Positions 21,901-32,183 of a stretch of DNA of 64,000 nt are shown here, piece by piece; positions within the stretch are counted from its first letter, which is position 1; every line of letters starts with the position of its first letter. The notes beneath the pieces are model-generated. The model was not told where the DNA came from. It made no database searches and saw only the letters and a list, made by a program, of their open reading frames with translations. Origin of the DNA: Melieria omissa (lineage: Eukaryota; Arthropoda; Insecta; Diptera; Ulidiidae); NCBI GenBank assembly GCA_963971225.1, contig OZ020267.1:69663718-69727717 (forward strand), written 5' to 3'. Position numbers and translations under genes: made by a program.

Positions 21901-23637
21901 CTTTAAAAAAGAAAATTGTGTATATAATTTTTTTTATTTATAATTTTTTCTATAGAATTTTTTTCAACAAACCTGTTGGTCAGAGTAATATTTACAAATG
22001 AGACGAGCAACTGTTTTTCTATGCCTTTTATACGTTTTTAAACTAACTCAAAAATAGCTCAAATAAGAAAACACAAGCAACCATTGAACAATTTTCAAAG
22101 TAGAAATTTTGAAAATCAATTTTCATTCGCTAAAAACATTTCAACGTGAATTTGTTGCATGAGAAATTCTCAATTCAAGAAATATTTTAGAACATTTTCA
22201 ATAGTGCGAACTTTGACGAAGCTGAAACTGAGCATTTGCAACAGTGCCAATTTTGGTGAAGTTGTTACTGGAACTTGGAACACATTTTAATGTGAACCGG
22301 TTATAAGAAGACTTAATGAAGTTTTGGAGAACATTTTCAATAGTATTTATTATGGTGAAGCTGACAATGGAACTAGAGATGGTAAAACTTGAAGGATAAA
22401 CTGAGATTACATTTCTTTGTCGGATCAAAAAAATCAGACCACATTCATTCTACTATTTTTGTATAGGTTATGTTTTGGTTTGGGAACCAGAGAAGCGGAG
22501 AAGCCCTTAGTTCTACTGAAAGTGGCCTGGTTTTTATTTTTGAGTAGCCGAAGAAGGCACAGAAGAAAGAACGCGCTGAAAAACATTGAACCATTTGCTC
22601 ACTCAGATAAAATTGAGAAGCAGTGATCAAAGAGTTTACTTCTATTATCTCTGTTAAATCTGTAAGGATGCTTGAAATGTTTCAATCACTTCAAAGCTTT
22701 CGACACTGACATAGAAAGTGCAATCATAATCAATTCCAGCTCTTCTTTGTGGTGACAAGTTCTAGTATAAAAGGTACTAAGTGTTTAGTGGAAACTCCTT
22801 TAAGTGCCTTTCCAGCTTTACAGCCTTTACAGATCTTTTAAACCATGAAAAGTCAGTTGTTCTTTTCCTAAATAATTTTGCCCAAATCGACCCTTAAATT
22901 GTAACCAAAAGTCGACTAATTCATTAGTCACTGCTGATTAATCAATTCTATCGAGGAGATCATTAAAAACTTAAATATTCTATAAATATATTCCATGATT
23001 ACGCTGCCCTCGTCAATAATTATTTGTATTTTCTATAGAAGAAAGAAAACAATTATTATAACATTATTTGTATCATTTTACTCTTAATGCATCCAACATA
23101 TTCTTTTTTACGCCTTCCGTCCTAATTCTTTTCGTTTATTTAGCATTTCACTCCTAATGCATCCAACATATTCTTTTTAACGCCTTCAGACGTAACTCTC
23201 TTCGATTTTTGTCATTTCACTCTTAATGCATCCAACATATTTTTTCTTTTTTAACGCCCTCTGTCGTAATTCTTTTCATATTTTTATCATTTCACTCCTA
23301 ATGCATCCAACATATTTGCCGATGTATTTTTTTTAAGTCTCTCTACGCCGTTTGTCGTCCTTTTTTATATTTGTTTTCTCCTGGCTCTGGAAATTTTGTT
23401 TAATGACCGATTCCTTATTTGCACCAACGTCCTGGACTACAATATCTTCTTCCTAGCCTTCGTAGCCTCAACACGTTCAATCTCGTTGAAATCCTTTATC
23501 CTGTAGCAGAATCATCTCAATGCTCTCAACAATCCTTAAAATCCTTTAACATTTGGCCTGGTATTTTGTCTCAGTCTGCTTCAAGCCACCATTGATTGTT
23601 AGGTTAGGTTAGGTTATTGATTGTTACTTCGATCCAT
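18957..23637. repeat. long duplicated non-coding block, copy B
   Basis: Aligns with 2304-6960 almost end to end, including the internal tandem pair, the minisatellite and the terminal TTAGG tract. Differences are small indels and substitutions. A LINE C-terminal remnant equivalent to that at 3740 lies near 20440-20640. No gene seen. Confidence 0.85.
21187..21422. mobile_element. 236-bp TTAA-flanked MITE, copy B
   Basis: Same MITE with the same 15-bp inverted ends and TTAA flanks (21183-21186, 21423-21426) at the same position in the block as 4508-4743, so it was copied with the block. Confidence 0.9.
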
Positions 23638-23653
23638 AGAGTCGGTGAACCCC

Positions 23654-24426
23654 AAGAGTTTCTTTTTCATTACGCGATATTGGTTCATTTTTCGTGGGGC
23701 TTCGGCGGAACCTGACCGTGGGCATACTTCCCCATTTTTGCCCTAGTCAGGACACCAGCTAGTCCCATGCGCTGGTCCTCCGCATCGACTTTAATGTCAT
23801 CGCACTTTTGCTGATTATACTTCATAACGGATACCGAATCTTCAAAGGATATATCATCAACAGAACCCTCAATCATCGACTTGCTTATTTCTGTGTCTGC
23901 AGCATCGTCAGCAGCGCCAACAACGAGGTGATTGCGCGCATACCAATCCTCCACCTTGCGTTTCGCAAAATCATCACGATCATCATTCAGCGAAATGTTT
24001 CTGCTGTTTGTGTTGTCGCGGCGCGTAACCGAATAGGGGGAGACGCGATTTGTGCCATACTTCAAATTACCGCTGTTTGACAGCCAGGGCGGTATCTTTG
24101 TGGCCTTCAACGTCGTGCATACCTTGCGGAAATCTGATCCCGCATCCACCGCCAGATTCATGGCCTTTAGATATTCACTCACTCGGAATCTCTCGCCGGT
24201 TTGGTTCATAACTATCAACTCACCCCAAGTCTGTTCGTTGCTTTCAAACTCTTCTACGAATTCAATAGAGTCAGCATCACTTAACAGCTTGTCTAGGGTG
24301 TCGCACGCACGCTGGCACCATTGCTCTTTGGCGGTCATCACTGCACGACTCTCCATGAAATCAAACTCCTTCTCGCCTGGCAACACTCCAGCCAATCCGC
24401 CGCAGCGCACATGGTCCACTGGCCGT
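23654..24426 (-). pseudogene. copia-type fragment in copy B, internally deleted
   Basis: Begins with the pol N-terminal junction, then jumps about 310 bp (relative to 7018-7331) into the unknown ORF. It continues open from 24419 to 23685 (residues corresponding to DHVRCGGLAGVLPGEKEF through GQVPPKPH), then is cut off at 24426. No LTR. The break coincides with a 2-base CG microhomology. Confidence 0.8.
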
Positions 24427-24878
24427 AACTCTCTTCGATTTTTGTCATTTCACTCTTAATGCATCCAACATATTTTTTCTTTTTTAACGCCCTCTGTCGT
24501 AATTCTTTTCATATTTTTATCATTTCACTCCTAATGCATCCAACATATTTGCCGATGTATTTTTTTTAAGTCTCTCTACGCCGTTTGTCGTCCTTTTTTA
24601 TATTTGTTTTCTCCTGGCTCTGGAAATTTTGTTTAATGGCCGATTCCTTATTTGCACCAACGTCCTGGACTACAATATCTTCTTCCTAGCCTTCGTAGCC
24701 TCAACACGTTCAATCTCGTTGAAATCCTTTATCCTGTAGCAGAATCATCTCAATGCTCTCAACAATCCTTAAAATCCTTTAACATTTGGCCTGGTATTTT
24801 GTCTCAGTCTGCTTCAAGCCACCATTGATTGTTAGGTTAGGTTAGGTTATTGATTGTTACTTCGATCCATATGGAATT
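24427..24878. repeat. partial third copy of the duplicated block's right end
   Basis: Repeats 23191-23637 (minisatellite units, TTAGG tract, GATCCAT end). After it, 24879-25440 is unique AT-rich sequence with no gene. Confidence 0.85.
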
Positions 24879-25440
24879 GCTACGCCAACTGGTCCGATGT
24901 TCCAAACTACTCTAACTGTGAGATGCATAATTCATTTGTCTGTCGGTTGAATATTTAAGGCATAGTTCGGCACTTCTTTGATTGTGCTTTGATCAATTTT
25001 GTTTCTAACAAACTATTTTAATTCTCTTCGTTATTGAACTATTCACATGACTATGAAGTGAATAAATTAAAAAATAATTAATTTTAATATTAACATTTTT
25101 CCATTCTTGTTTTGTGCATAAAATTTTATCTTTAATCCAAAAATCCTCATTAAACAAATACCTAGTTCTGACTATGTCATATTCACTGACGACAAACACT
25201 GCCATATATGTCATGTTCGTCATATGTCGTCAAATGCGTTCTCATTGCAAGACAAAACCTGACGAAAAATACATATATGACAAGGCATGATACAATAAAA
25301 TATTATTGTACCATGATGACAAGGTTTGCCATCGATTGAAGTCAAATTTCGGTGTCAGTCGACTGACATGCCGTACTCACTTTGATAGTCAAATACGATT
25401 TGACGTCAAAGTGAACAAATGTTATTCCAAAACAGGAAAA

Positions 25441-25784
25441 ATGAGCAAACGAGTGACAGTGGCCACCGCGTCTTTAGGATTGGTATCCTGTAATAAAAAA
25501 CCAAAAAAAACAGAAGATGTAGTGCAAACAAGCGCTGGTGGATTCGACCTGGGCTTACCCACAGATCCATTAGTGGATTTTACGAAACGCTGGGGGCAAG
25601 GATGCGGGTACAGGACCCTCAGGGGTTCCGCAGCATCATCCGGATGAGTGTGGACGACTTCGACTACCTTGTGGCACGTCTATCGCCACACATCAATAAA
25701 AAAAACACGCAGTTTCGGCAAGCGATTACGGGTCGAAACGATCACATGTTCAAATACAAACACAAACGATTTGCCCTGTGTTAA
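25441..25784 (+). pseudogene. PIF/Harbinger-like transposase N-terminal remnant
   Basis: The ATG at 25441 opens a Lys/Thr-rich N terminus (MSKRVTVATASLGLVSCNKK). After a frameshift near 25610 the second frame reads FRSIIRMSVDDFDYLVARL then SPHINKKNTQFRQAI. This matches the conserved start of PIF/Harbinger transposases (F-R-M-x2-x-DFD-x-L...PHI-K-T-RQAI). Nothing of the DDE core follows. Inverted-repeat-like sequence lies just upstream at 25160-25300. Confidence 0.7.
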
Positions 25785-26001
25785 GTCGCTGCGATACCAT
25801 GTCTTTTCTTTATTTAAAAAATACAAAAAATGTATGCTTAGAGTCATATGGTGAAATCATTAAAATCGCCATTATTCCCATTATATTAAAGAAATGCTAT
25901 GTAAACACATGGGATTAAAAAAAAATATCATAAAAGCTACTGTACCTATACTAATGGGAACGAGGGTCAGTGTCGCACGCAGGGGGTGGTAAATAAATTG
26001 C

Positions 26002-26677
26002 TTAACCCATCGATACTCCCAACTCCTTCCATAAAGCTTGGTTGCTGCCCCCCATGTCCGAAACTACAGCTACCACTGGGTACCCTGCTTCACAAAGCTT
26101 TTCGATAATGCTCTCCAAAATGGTTTTTGTCATTTTGCAATCGAAAGCATAAAAAACCGGCTGCTTCCACGATGCCTTTAGTCCACGAGCTATGACCATT
26201 TGTACGTACTTGCTTGGCTTCCTTACGCTATCGGTCAAGGGATCGTGTTCGTAGACCGATGCTACACGCATCTCATCAAACGCAAGTACGCACAGCCGGT
26301 CTGTAACTTCCGCATTTTTCATAGCTTCGATCACAAAACACAAAATTTCTTCACGGAACTGCAGCTTTTGGGCCAATTTAGAAATCGTAGATTCGCAGGG
26401 TAGAGGAAATCCCTTGCGGTAGAGGTGGTTGTACGCTCTGGGGCCGGCAGAGTGTAGGGTAATCGCCCACGAAATATCTTCGTGGGACCAATGCAGTTTA
26501 CTACCTGGTCGTTGCATCCTTCGAAGTTGCCCTTCGGTAAAGATAGAGGCAACGCATTTCTTAAATGCGCCAAGTTCAGCAACTTGCATCCTCAATTTGG
26601 CGTTCTCAGTCTCAAGTAATCTTAACTGCTTTCGAAGCTGCGCATTTTCCCGTTCCAGTGTTGACTCAGAGTAAGCA
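26002..26677 (-). pseudogene. P-element-like (THAP9-type) transposase, central exon, truncated
   Basis: A splice acceptor (CTTACAG) at 26678-26684 opens the exon with a leucine-zipper-like coiled coil (ERENAQLRKQLRLLETENAK). Then come an HTH-like region (HWSHEDISWAITLHSAGPRA) and the first part of the RNase-H-fold catalytic domain: LAFDEM (first Asp) and VVAVVSDMGGSNQALWKEL (second Asp). In P-element transposase the third acidic residue and the GTP-binding insertion come later; here the frame stops at SMG and the element ends soon after, at CAGTGTCGCACGCAGGGGG (25972). The THAP exon at 30821-31141 is its likely 5' partner, separated by the copia insertion. Confidence 0.8.
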
Positions 26678-27078
26678 CTGTAAGAACGAGCATTATGGTT
26701 TTTCATAGCAAAAAATATATTTTTTTTATATATACTTGCAGCAGAGTAGCTTAAGTTATCTTTGTTTGTCTTTAGTCCTAAGAATAGAATAGTTGGTAAC
26801 GCTAATTGAGCTAAAGCTCGTTTGTATACACATGGATAGAAGCTTTCGTTCCAAAGCTATAAAAGCTCTATCCTGCGTGAGTATGAAATAGCGATCCTTA
26901 CGAGTTTCCGAGCCACTTTGCGATTGGCTCCTGCTTGAAAGGGTACGTTAGGAAATCTTTCAAATAGAATTGAATTGTAGCAGTCGTGGACAACGATGGC
27001 TGGCCGACTGAGAAATTTGTAGTCGCAAGCAATCGTGGGCGGCGAAGGAAGGCCGATTGTGCGCATGCGTAGGAAGTT

Positions 27079-27389
27079 TGATGCAGATGTTGGTTGATAA
27101 AATAAAAAGCACGTCTTACGTCTTGTTGTGTCAAGTGTCAAGGAAGAAGAAGAAAATTGTATTCACCATATTGTGTGAGAGTAAAAATTGCCTATGAAAA
27201 TGCTCCCAACCTGCCGTTCGGAACCGGCATAAAACTGTAGGTCCCTTCCACCCGCGTACAAAATTCACACGCACAACACGGGTGGTTGCGGGAAGCTAGG
27301 CCTTAGTCTCGCGTAAGCGGGCTGTCGTGCCAATCAATTATTAAAAATTATATTGTGTGACATTCGCAATGAATGCGCTCAATGTAACA
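27079..27389 (-). repeat. copia-type 3' LTR, interrupted
   Basis: Same LTR as at 30637-30766, split by an insertion at 27179-27349 that duplicated 11 bp (ATATTGTGTGA at 27168-27178 and 27350-27360). AAGTT at 27074-27078 is the outer TSD. Confidence 0.9.
27179..27349 (+). mobile_element. LINE/SINE 3' fragment inserted in the 3' LTR
   Basis: 171 bp with an AT-rich 3' end (AATTATTAAAAATT) and an 11-bp TSD. The body contains GTTCGGAACCGGCATAAAAC and TGTAGGTCCC, a type I associate with 5'-truncated non-LTR elements in flies. Family not certain. Confidence 0.65.
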
Positions 27390-27679
27390 TCCTCCCTGAA
27401 TTAATTTTTCGTACATCTATTTCATTATTAATTATTTGTAATTCATTATTATTATTATAATTTTTGTGTGTGGGCAATTATTGGGGAAACCACACAAAAA
27501 CCCATATTTCGTTTTGTGACAATCATGCTACAACAATTTTTGTTACAATTCAAAAATAGTTTGATTTTTCTCGCAACAACTTCAAATAACAATAATTCAA
27601 TGAAATTATTAGTAATAAAATGAACATATTTCAATAACTTAATTCCAGTAGACGTGGCATAAGGCCTAAAAACGTCTAT

Positions 27680-29617
27680 CTATTCACTTATGCCGAAACA
27701 CTTTAAGAAAGTCAACATATTTGGCAGTGCAACTGCTTTAGTTAGGATATCTGCTGGCATATTTTTAGTTGACACCTGATTAATGCTCACATGTTTTTCT
27801 TTGGCATTCTGGACAATGTACTTTACTTTAACATCAATATGTTTTGTTCTAGCAGAATAATTATTGTTTAGTGCTAAATCTACCGCGCCGCGATTGTCAC
27901 AGTATACCGAGATCATTCGTGGCGCAATTGGTATCAGTTCAGCTCTTAAATACTTCAGCCATGTAGCCTCTTGAATCGTCTCAGTCATGGCCATGAATTC
28001 GGCTTCTGTCGTTGATAGCGCAATTGTTTGCTGTCGTCTTGTAGGCCACGATATTGCGCCACCTTGCATGATGAATACGAAGCCAGTAGTCGAATTGCGT
28101 TTATCAAGATCATTGGCCCAATCAGAGTCGCCAAAGCCCATCAAATCATCAGATGACTTTGTGTATGTGATTCCTCTGTTAAGAGTGCCTTTCAGGTATC
28201 GAAATACGCGCTTCAACGCCACCCAATGAGCTTTGCCGGGATTTTCGCTATACCTGCTGAGTAAATTTATAGCGAAGTTAATGTCGGGACGAGTTACCTG
28301 AGCAGCAAATAGCAAGCTGCCGATTGCTTCCCTGTACGGAATGTTTCGCATTTCGTACCGCTCCTCATCAGTCTTCGGACACATTTCTTCGCTGATTTTT
28401 TGGTTCAAGTCCAAAGGAGTCGACGTCGGATTCGCGCTGCTCATTCCGAAGCGTTCGATGAGCTCGCTGATGTACTGTGATTGATCGATGGTGATGGAGC
28501 CAATTGACTTGTTTCGAGTGACTCGAACACCGAGAAGTAATGACGTTTCACCGAGATCCTTCATTTTAAAATGCTTGTTCAGTTTGCCCTTCAATTGCAT
28601 TTCGAGCTCCGAATTATTCGATAAAATGAGAATATCGTCGACCCATGTGGCAACAATGAGCATTTGTCCATTTTCTATTGAATAGAATATACACTGATCA
28701 GCTTGTGAACGCTTAAGTCCGAAGCTCAACAAGACTTTGGTTAACGCGATGTTCCACAAACGACCGGATTGTTTCAGTCCATAGATTGATTTGACCAGTC
28801 GACAATATCGATTTGAACCGTCGTCAAACAGTTCCGGCTGTTCCATGTAAATTTCGGTGTCCAGTTTTTCGTGCAGAAACGCAGTCACTACATCCATTTG
28901 AGTGACTCGTAGATCAAACTGCACTGCCATGGCTAGCAAAAATCTGATTGAGGTGTACCGCACCACAGGTGAAAAGGTTTCGTTGTAGTCAACGCCGGGA
29001 ACTTGTGTGAAGCCCTTCGCAACGAGTCTGGCTTTGTACCTCACGGTTTTTCCAGCCGAATTGCGTTTTGTTTTGAACACCCATTTGCATTTAACAGGCT
29101 TTTTTCCTTTTGGCAACTCAGCAAGCAACCAAGTTCCATTTTTTGCAAGCGAATCCATTTCTTCACGCATTGCATTTTTCCAATACTCACTTGCATCGCT
29201 CGACAAGGCTTGCTTGACTGTTGTTGGATCGCTCTCAGTGAAAACAGCACAAGCATAATTTGGTTTTGGCTTGTTGGCTCTTCGACTTGATGGAGCACGC
29301 GCTACTGTTTCACTCTCAAGAGTTTCTTTTTCATTACGCGATATTGGTTCATTTTTCGGATGAAATTGGCTTGCATTTTCTTCGCTCTCGATTGTGTCGT
29401 CCAATTCAATGACTTCTGTTCGTTGCCCACCAGGCTGCATAGAAGCTTTGACTTCTAGGGGTTCACCGACACTAGTGTCATTTGAGCTCATGCCTTGAAA
29501 TGCCTCAGCGATTGATGAATCATCCGATTCGTTGGCTCCATCCTCCCCTGGTTCGAAATCGCTGCTTTCGTATCGAAACTTGAGACTGTGTCGATACGCT
29601 CGACACACTTGGCGCAT
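27680..29617 (-). CDS. copia-type pol: reverse transcriptase and RNase H (645 aa)
   Basis: Copies element RNA into DNA in virus-like particles. Residues 1-~125 are an acidic linker, normally between integrase and RT. RT (RVT_2) spans ~130-380: GTWLLAELPKGKKPVKCKWV, ARLVAKGFTQVPGVDYNETF, TQMDVVTAFLHEKL (first Asp), KSIYGLKQ, and WVDDILIL (the YVDD box with Trp for Tyr). RNase H spans ~490-625: DSDWANDLDKRNSTTGF, ALSTTEAEFMAM, VYCDNRGAV and KHIDVKVKYI. The frame is intact to the stop. It overlaps the upstream unknown ORF by ~98 bp in another frame, so a frameshift or separate translation would be needed. Integrase is absent, so this copy is unlikely to be autonomous. Confidence 0.9.
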   Translation of the reverse strand: MRQVCRAYRHSLKFRYESSDFEPGEDGANESDDSSIAEAFQGMSSNDTSVGEPLEVKASMQPGGQRTEVIELDDTIESEENASQFHPKNEPISRNEKETLESETVARAPSSRRANKPKPNYACAVFTESDPTTVKQALSSDASEYWKNAMREEMDSLAKNGTWLLAELPKGKKPVKCKWVFKTKRNSAGKTVRYKARLVAKGFTQVPGVDYNETFSPVVRYTSIRFLLAMAVQFDLRVTQMDVVTAFLHEKLDTEIYMEQPELFDDGSNRYCRLVKSIYGLKQSGRLWNIALTKVLLSFGLKRSQADQCIFYSIENGQMLIVATWVDDILILSNNSELEMQLKGKLNKHFKMKDLGETSLLLGVRVTRNKSIGSITIDQSQYISELIERFGMSSANPTSTPLDLNQKISEEMCPKTDEERYEMRNIPYREAIGSLLFAAQVTRPDINFAINLLSRYSENPGKAHWVALKRVFRYLKGTLNRGITYTKSSDDLMGFGDSDWANDLDKRNSTTGFVFIMQGGAISWPTRRQQTIALSTTEAEFMAMTETIQEATWLKYLRAELIPIAPRMISVYCDNRGAVDLALNNNYSARTKHIDVKVKYIVQNAKEKHVSINQVSTKNMPADILTKAVALPNMLTFLKCFGISE

Positions 29618-30632
29618 GCTTATCTCCCTGGTTATCCTGGCTGTTGTGACTACTCACATCAAAAGCCATGCCGTGGGGCTTCGGCGGAACCTGACCGTGG
29701 GCATACTTCCCCATTTTTGCCCTAGTCAGGACACCAGCTAGTCCCATGCGCTGGTCCTCCGCATCGACTTTAATGTCATCGCACTTTTGCTGATTATACT
29801 TCATAACGGATACCGAATCTTCAAAGGATATATCATCAACAGAACCCTCAGTCATCGACTTGCTTATTTCTGTGTCTGCAGCATCGTCAGCAGCGCCAAC
29901 AACGAGGTGATTGCGCGCATACCAATCCTCCACCTTGCGTTTCGCAAAATCATCACGATCATCATTCAGCGAAATGTTTCTGCTGTTTGTGTTGTCGCGG
30001 CGCGTAACCGAATAGGGGGAGACGCGATTTGTGCCATACTTCAAATTACCGCTGTTTGACAGCCAGGGCGGTATCTTTGTGGCCTTCAACGTCGTGCATA
30101 CCTTGCGGAAATCTGATCCCGCATCCACCGCCAGATTCATGGCCTTTAGATATTCACTCACTCGGAATCTCTCGCCGGTTTGGTTCATAACTATCAACTC
30201 ACCCCAAGTCTGTTCGTTGCTTTCAAACTCTTCCACGAATTCAATAGAGTCAGCATCACTTAACAGCTTGTCTAGGGTGTCGCACGCACGCTGGCACCAT
30301 TGCTCTTTGGCGGTCATCACTGCACGACTCTCCATGAAATCAAACTCCTTCTCGCCTGGCAACACTCCAGCCAATCCGCCGCAGCGCACATGGTCCACTG
30401 GCCGTGCCAACTTTTCCGGCAAGCGAAAAATATGCTCAGGAGTCGTCTGAAAAGGGAATCCGTGGTCTAGTGCCCACATTATATATTCACCGCTTTGCTG
30501 CATGTTTCTGCTAAAATTCGCTTTTTCATCCACACGCGCCCTTATCAATTTATTCCAGCCGAGAAAGTTCACAGCCACAACTGCGTTAACCGACGGTCGT
30601 ATGGAATAAGCAGCAGACCTGATGCAGCCCAT
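29520..30632 (-). CDS. unknown 370-residue ORF replacing gag/protease/integrase (copy C)
   Basis: Starts at the ATG inside the primer-type site (MGCIRSAAYSIRPSV) and runs into the pol frame. The predicted protein is soluble with no membrane segment. It is mixed polar in the first ~200 residues (MWALDHGFPFQTTPEHIF; WCQRACDTLDKLL), then acidic and Ser-rich (DDISFEDSVSVM), then basic (SIRKQRFRTRGG). No CCHC knuckle, DSG protease or integrase signature. It has stayed open and nearly unchanged in three copies, but those copies are recent duplicates, so this does not prove selection. Candidates: a highly diverged gag, or host sequence transduced into the element. Confidence 0.6.
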   Translation of the reverse strand: MGCIRSAAYSIRPSVNAVVAVNFLGWNKLIRARVDEKANFSRNMQQSGEYIMWALDHGFPFQTTPEHIFRLPEKLARPVDHVRCGGLAGVLPGEKEFDFMESRAVMTAKEQWCQRACDTLDKLLSDADSIEFVEEFESNEQTWGELIVMNQTGERFRVSEYLKAMNLAVDAGSDFRKVCTTLKATKIPPWLSNSGNLKYGTNRVSPYSVTRRDNTNSRNISLNDDRDDFAKRKVEDWYARNHLVVGAADDAADTEISKSMTEGSVDDISFEDSVSVMKYNQQKCDDIKVDAEDQRMGLAGVLTRAKMGKYAHGQVPPKPHGMAFDVSSHNSQDNQGDKHAPSVSSVSTQSQVSIRKQRFRTRGGWSQRIG

Positions 30633-30636
30633 AACC

Positions 30637-30766
30637 TGATGCAGATGTTGGTTGATAAAATAAAAAGCACGTCTTACGTCTTGTTGTGTTAAAGTGTCAA
30701 GGAAGAAGAAGAAAATTTTATTCACCATATTGTGTGACATTCGCAATGAATGCGCTCAATGTAACA
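30637..30766 (-). repeat. copia-type 5' LTR (copy C)
   Basis: 130 bp, ends TGTTAC and TGCATCA on the minus strand, followed inside by the primer-type sequence at 30621-30636. AAGTT flank outside. Confidence 0.9.
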
Positions 30767-30820
30767 AAGTTATTATAAACTAATCTTTGAAACTTTGTAA
30801 AGAAAACTCGTAGATGTAGT

Positions 30821-31141
30821 TCAGAATCTACGAATATAAGGAAATCTTTCTACATACTTTGTTTGTGTGGAGACGTCTTGTGTGCAGGAGGATTCGTCCC
30901 AAGACAGTAAATACTCTACTGCCATTGGAACAGCATCCTTCGCCAATAGCCGCCTCTTCGAGTCGGTTTCGAAATCCCTGGGTGAAAAATGCACAGCGCA
31001 TACTTTTGAAGTAGCGCTCAATTCTTCACCACAGGCCTGGCTCCACTTCCTCCGTTCTATTTCACTCGCCGGGAGATGGTATAAAGCTATACCACTTTTT
31101 GTCCACGTTTTCTTGCGCAGAAAAAATTTTGCCTTGGGCAT
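30821..31141 (-). pseudogene. THAP-domain exon of P-element-like transposase (copy C)
   Basis: Same exon as 8480-8800 with one residue change (RRLLAKDAVP versus RRLWAKDAVP). The C-x2-H half (CAVHF) and AVP box are present; the first Cys pair is missing in frame. The donor after STQTK and the acceptor near 26680 could splice the THAP to the coiled-coil/catalytic exon across the copia insertion. Together they would give the domain order of P elements, but the catalytic domain is truncated. Confidence 0.7.
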
Positions 31142-32183
31142 GATTGGAAAATATATCGAAAGTACACAGTTTTATTTCAAATATAAAATTGAAATATGTA
31201 TAACTGTCATATAACCTCAAATAAGCATCAGTGTTGAATTTATATTTTTCAATGAAAAGCAATAAACAGTGACTACTTTTTTTTTGTTTACTTAGAAATA
31301 AAATGTACTTTTTTAAAGAAGTAACATTGTTATTTCGGGGAGCATTTTCCTCCAACTACGCTTTGACAACCGAGAACTTACACCAAAGTAAATCCTATGG
31401 TCAGTTTAAAATTTGAATTTGAAATTTATTTTTTATATTTTTACACAAAAGCTGACTGGACACAAGAAAATTTTGTTTTGATCGGGTGTTGTTTGCAATG
31501 GAATGCGATATATTTTAACGCTTCACGGCCGAGAGTATATGATTGTGGGCGCTTAACATCACCGGACCTCGCTCCACCACGAACAACTCCTCCAGCATGA
31601 CCAACTCAGTCAGCAGCCCGGGCGGTCGCCGGCCAATGAGTCGGAGTCGGACATTTGTAAAAATAATTTTGTGAGCAATGACAGTTCGATTTTTGTCTTC
31701 GGGGTGAATATTTACACTTTCTGTGAAGAAGGTGGCAATTTAAGTTGATGTAGAGTTGATATTTCTGTTACACATGTTTGGTATAGAAATGTTGCAAAAT
31801 GGATAATTTTTGAAAAGTTTTGGATTTTTTTTTAAATAGTTTAACCACTTCAGCTACATTTAAATATTCAGCCATAGGTACAGAAATGTTCAATTGAACT
31901 CAAATGCATTCCGAACTCAAATGCATTCCGATTTAAAAATTGCGCATATAAATGTTGTACATTAATATATGTTATATACACATTTGTAGTGCTTATTAAG
32001 AGTTATGAAGATAGACAAAATTATATTTAAATAAAATTCTTGACATAATTTATAAGGAATAACTTTTTTGATAGCATTTTTCCTTGCACTGAAGCAAAAT
32101 TACATTGACATTGATTCCGAATGTTCAATGTTTACATAATCAAATTTCATACACAAAAAGCAATTTCAATTTAAAAAAGCAAA
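31142..32183. other. non-coding flank, copy C
   Basis: Pairs with 8801-9838. No coding signal. At its end the single AAA (32181-32183) joins directly to TCTTTT, the unoccupied target of the 8.4-kb transposon. Confidence 0.7.

Larger units (their letters stand above)
27079..30766 (-). mobile_element. copia-type LTR retrotransposon, both LTRs (copy C)
   Basis: TG...CA LTRs at 30637-30766 (5') and 27079-27389 (3', with a 171-bp insertion). A purine tract (TCAGGGAGGA on the minus strand) lies beside the 3' LTR and a GTTATGGGC primer-type site beside the 5' LTR. AAGTT is duplicated on both sides (27074-27078 and 30767-30771). The two LTRs differ at only about three positions, so it is young. At ~3.5 kb without the insertion it is shorter than Drosophila copia: RT and RNase H are intact, but normal gag, protease and integrase are not recognisable. 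It lies in the intron of the P-like transposase gene. Confidence 0.92.

Noticed and set aside
30633..30746. Upstream extension of the unknown copia-type ORF through the LTR
   Set aside because: The frame is open but lies in the LTR. Copia transcripts start inside the LTR and the internal ATG in the primer site is the first sensible start.
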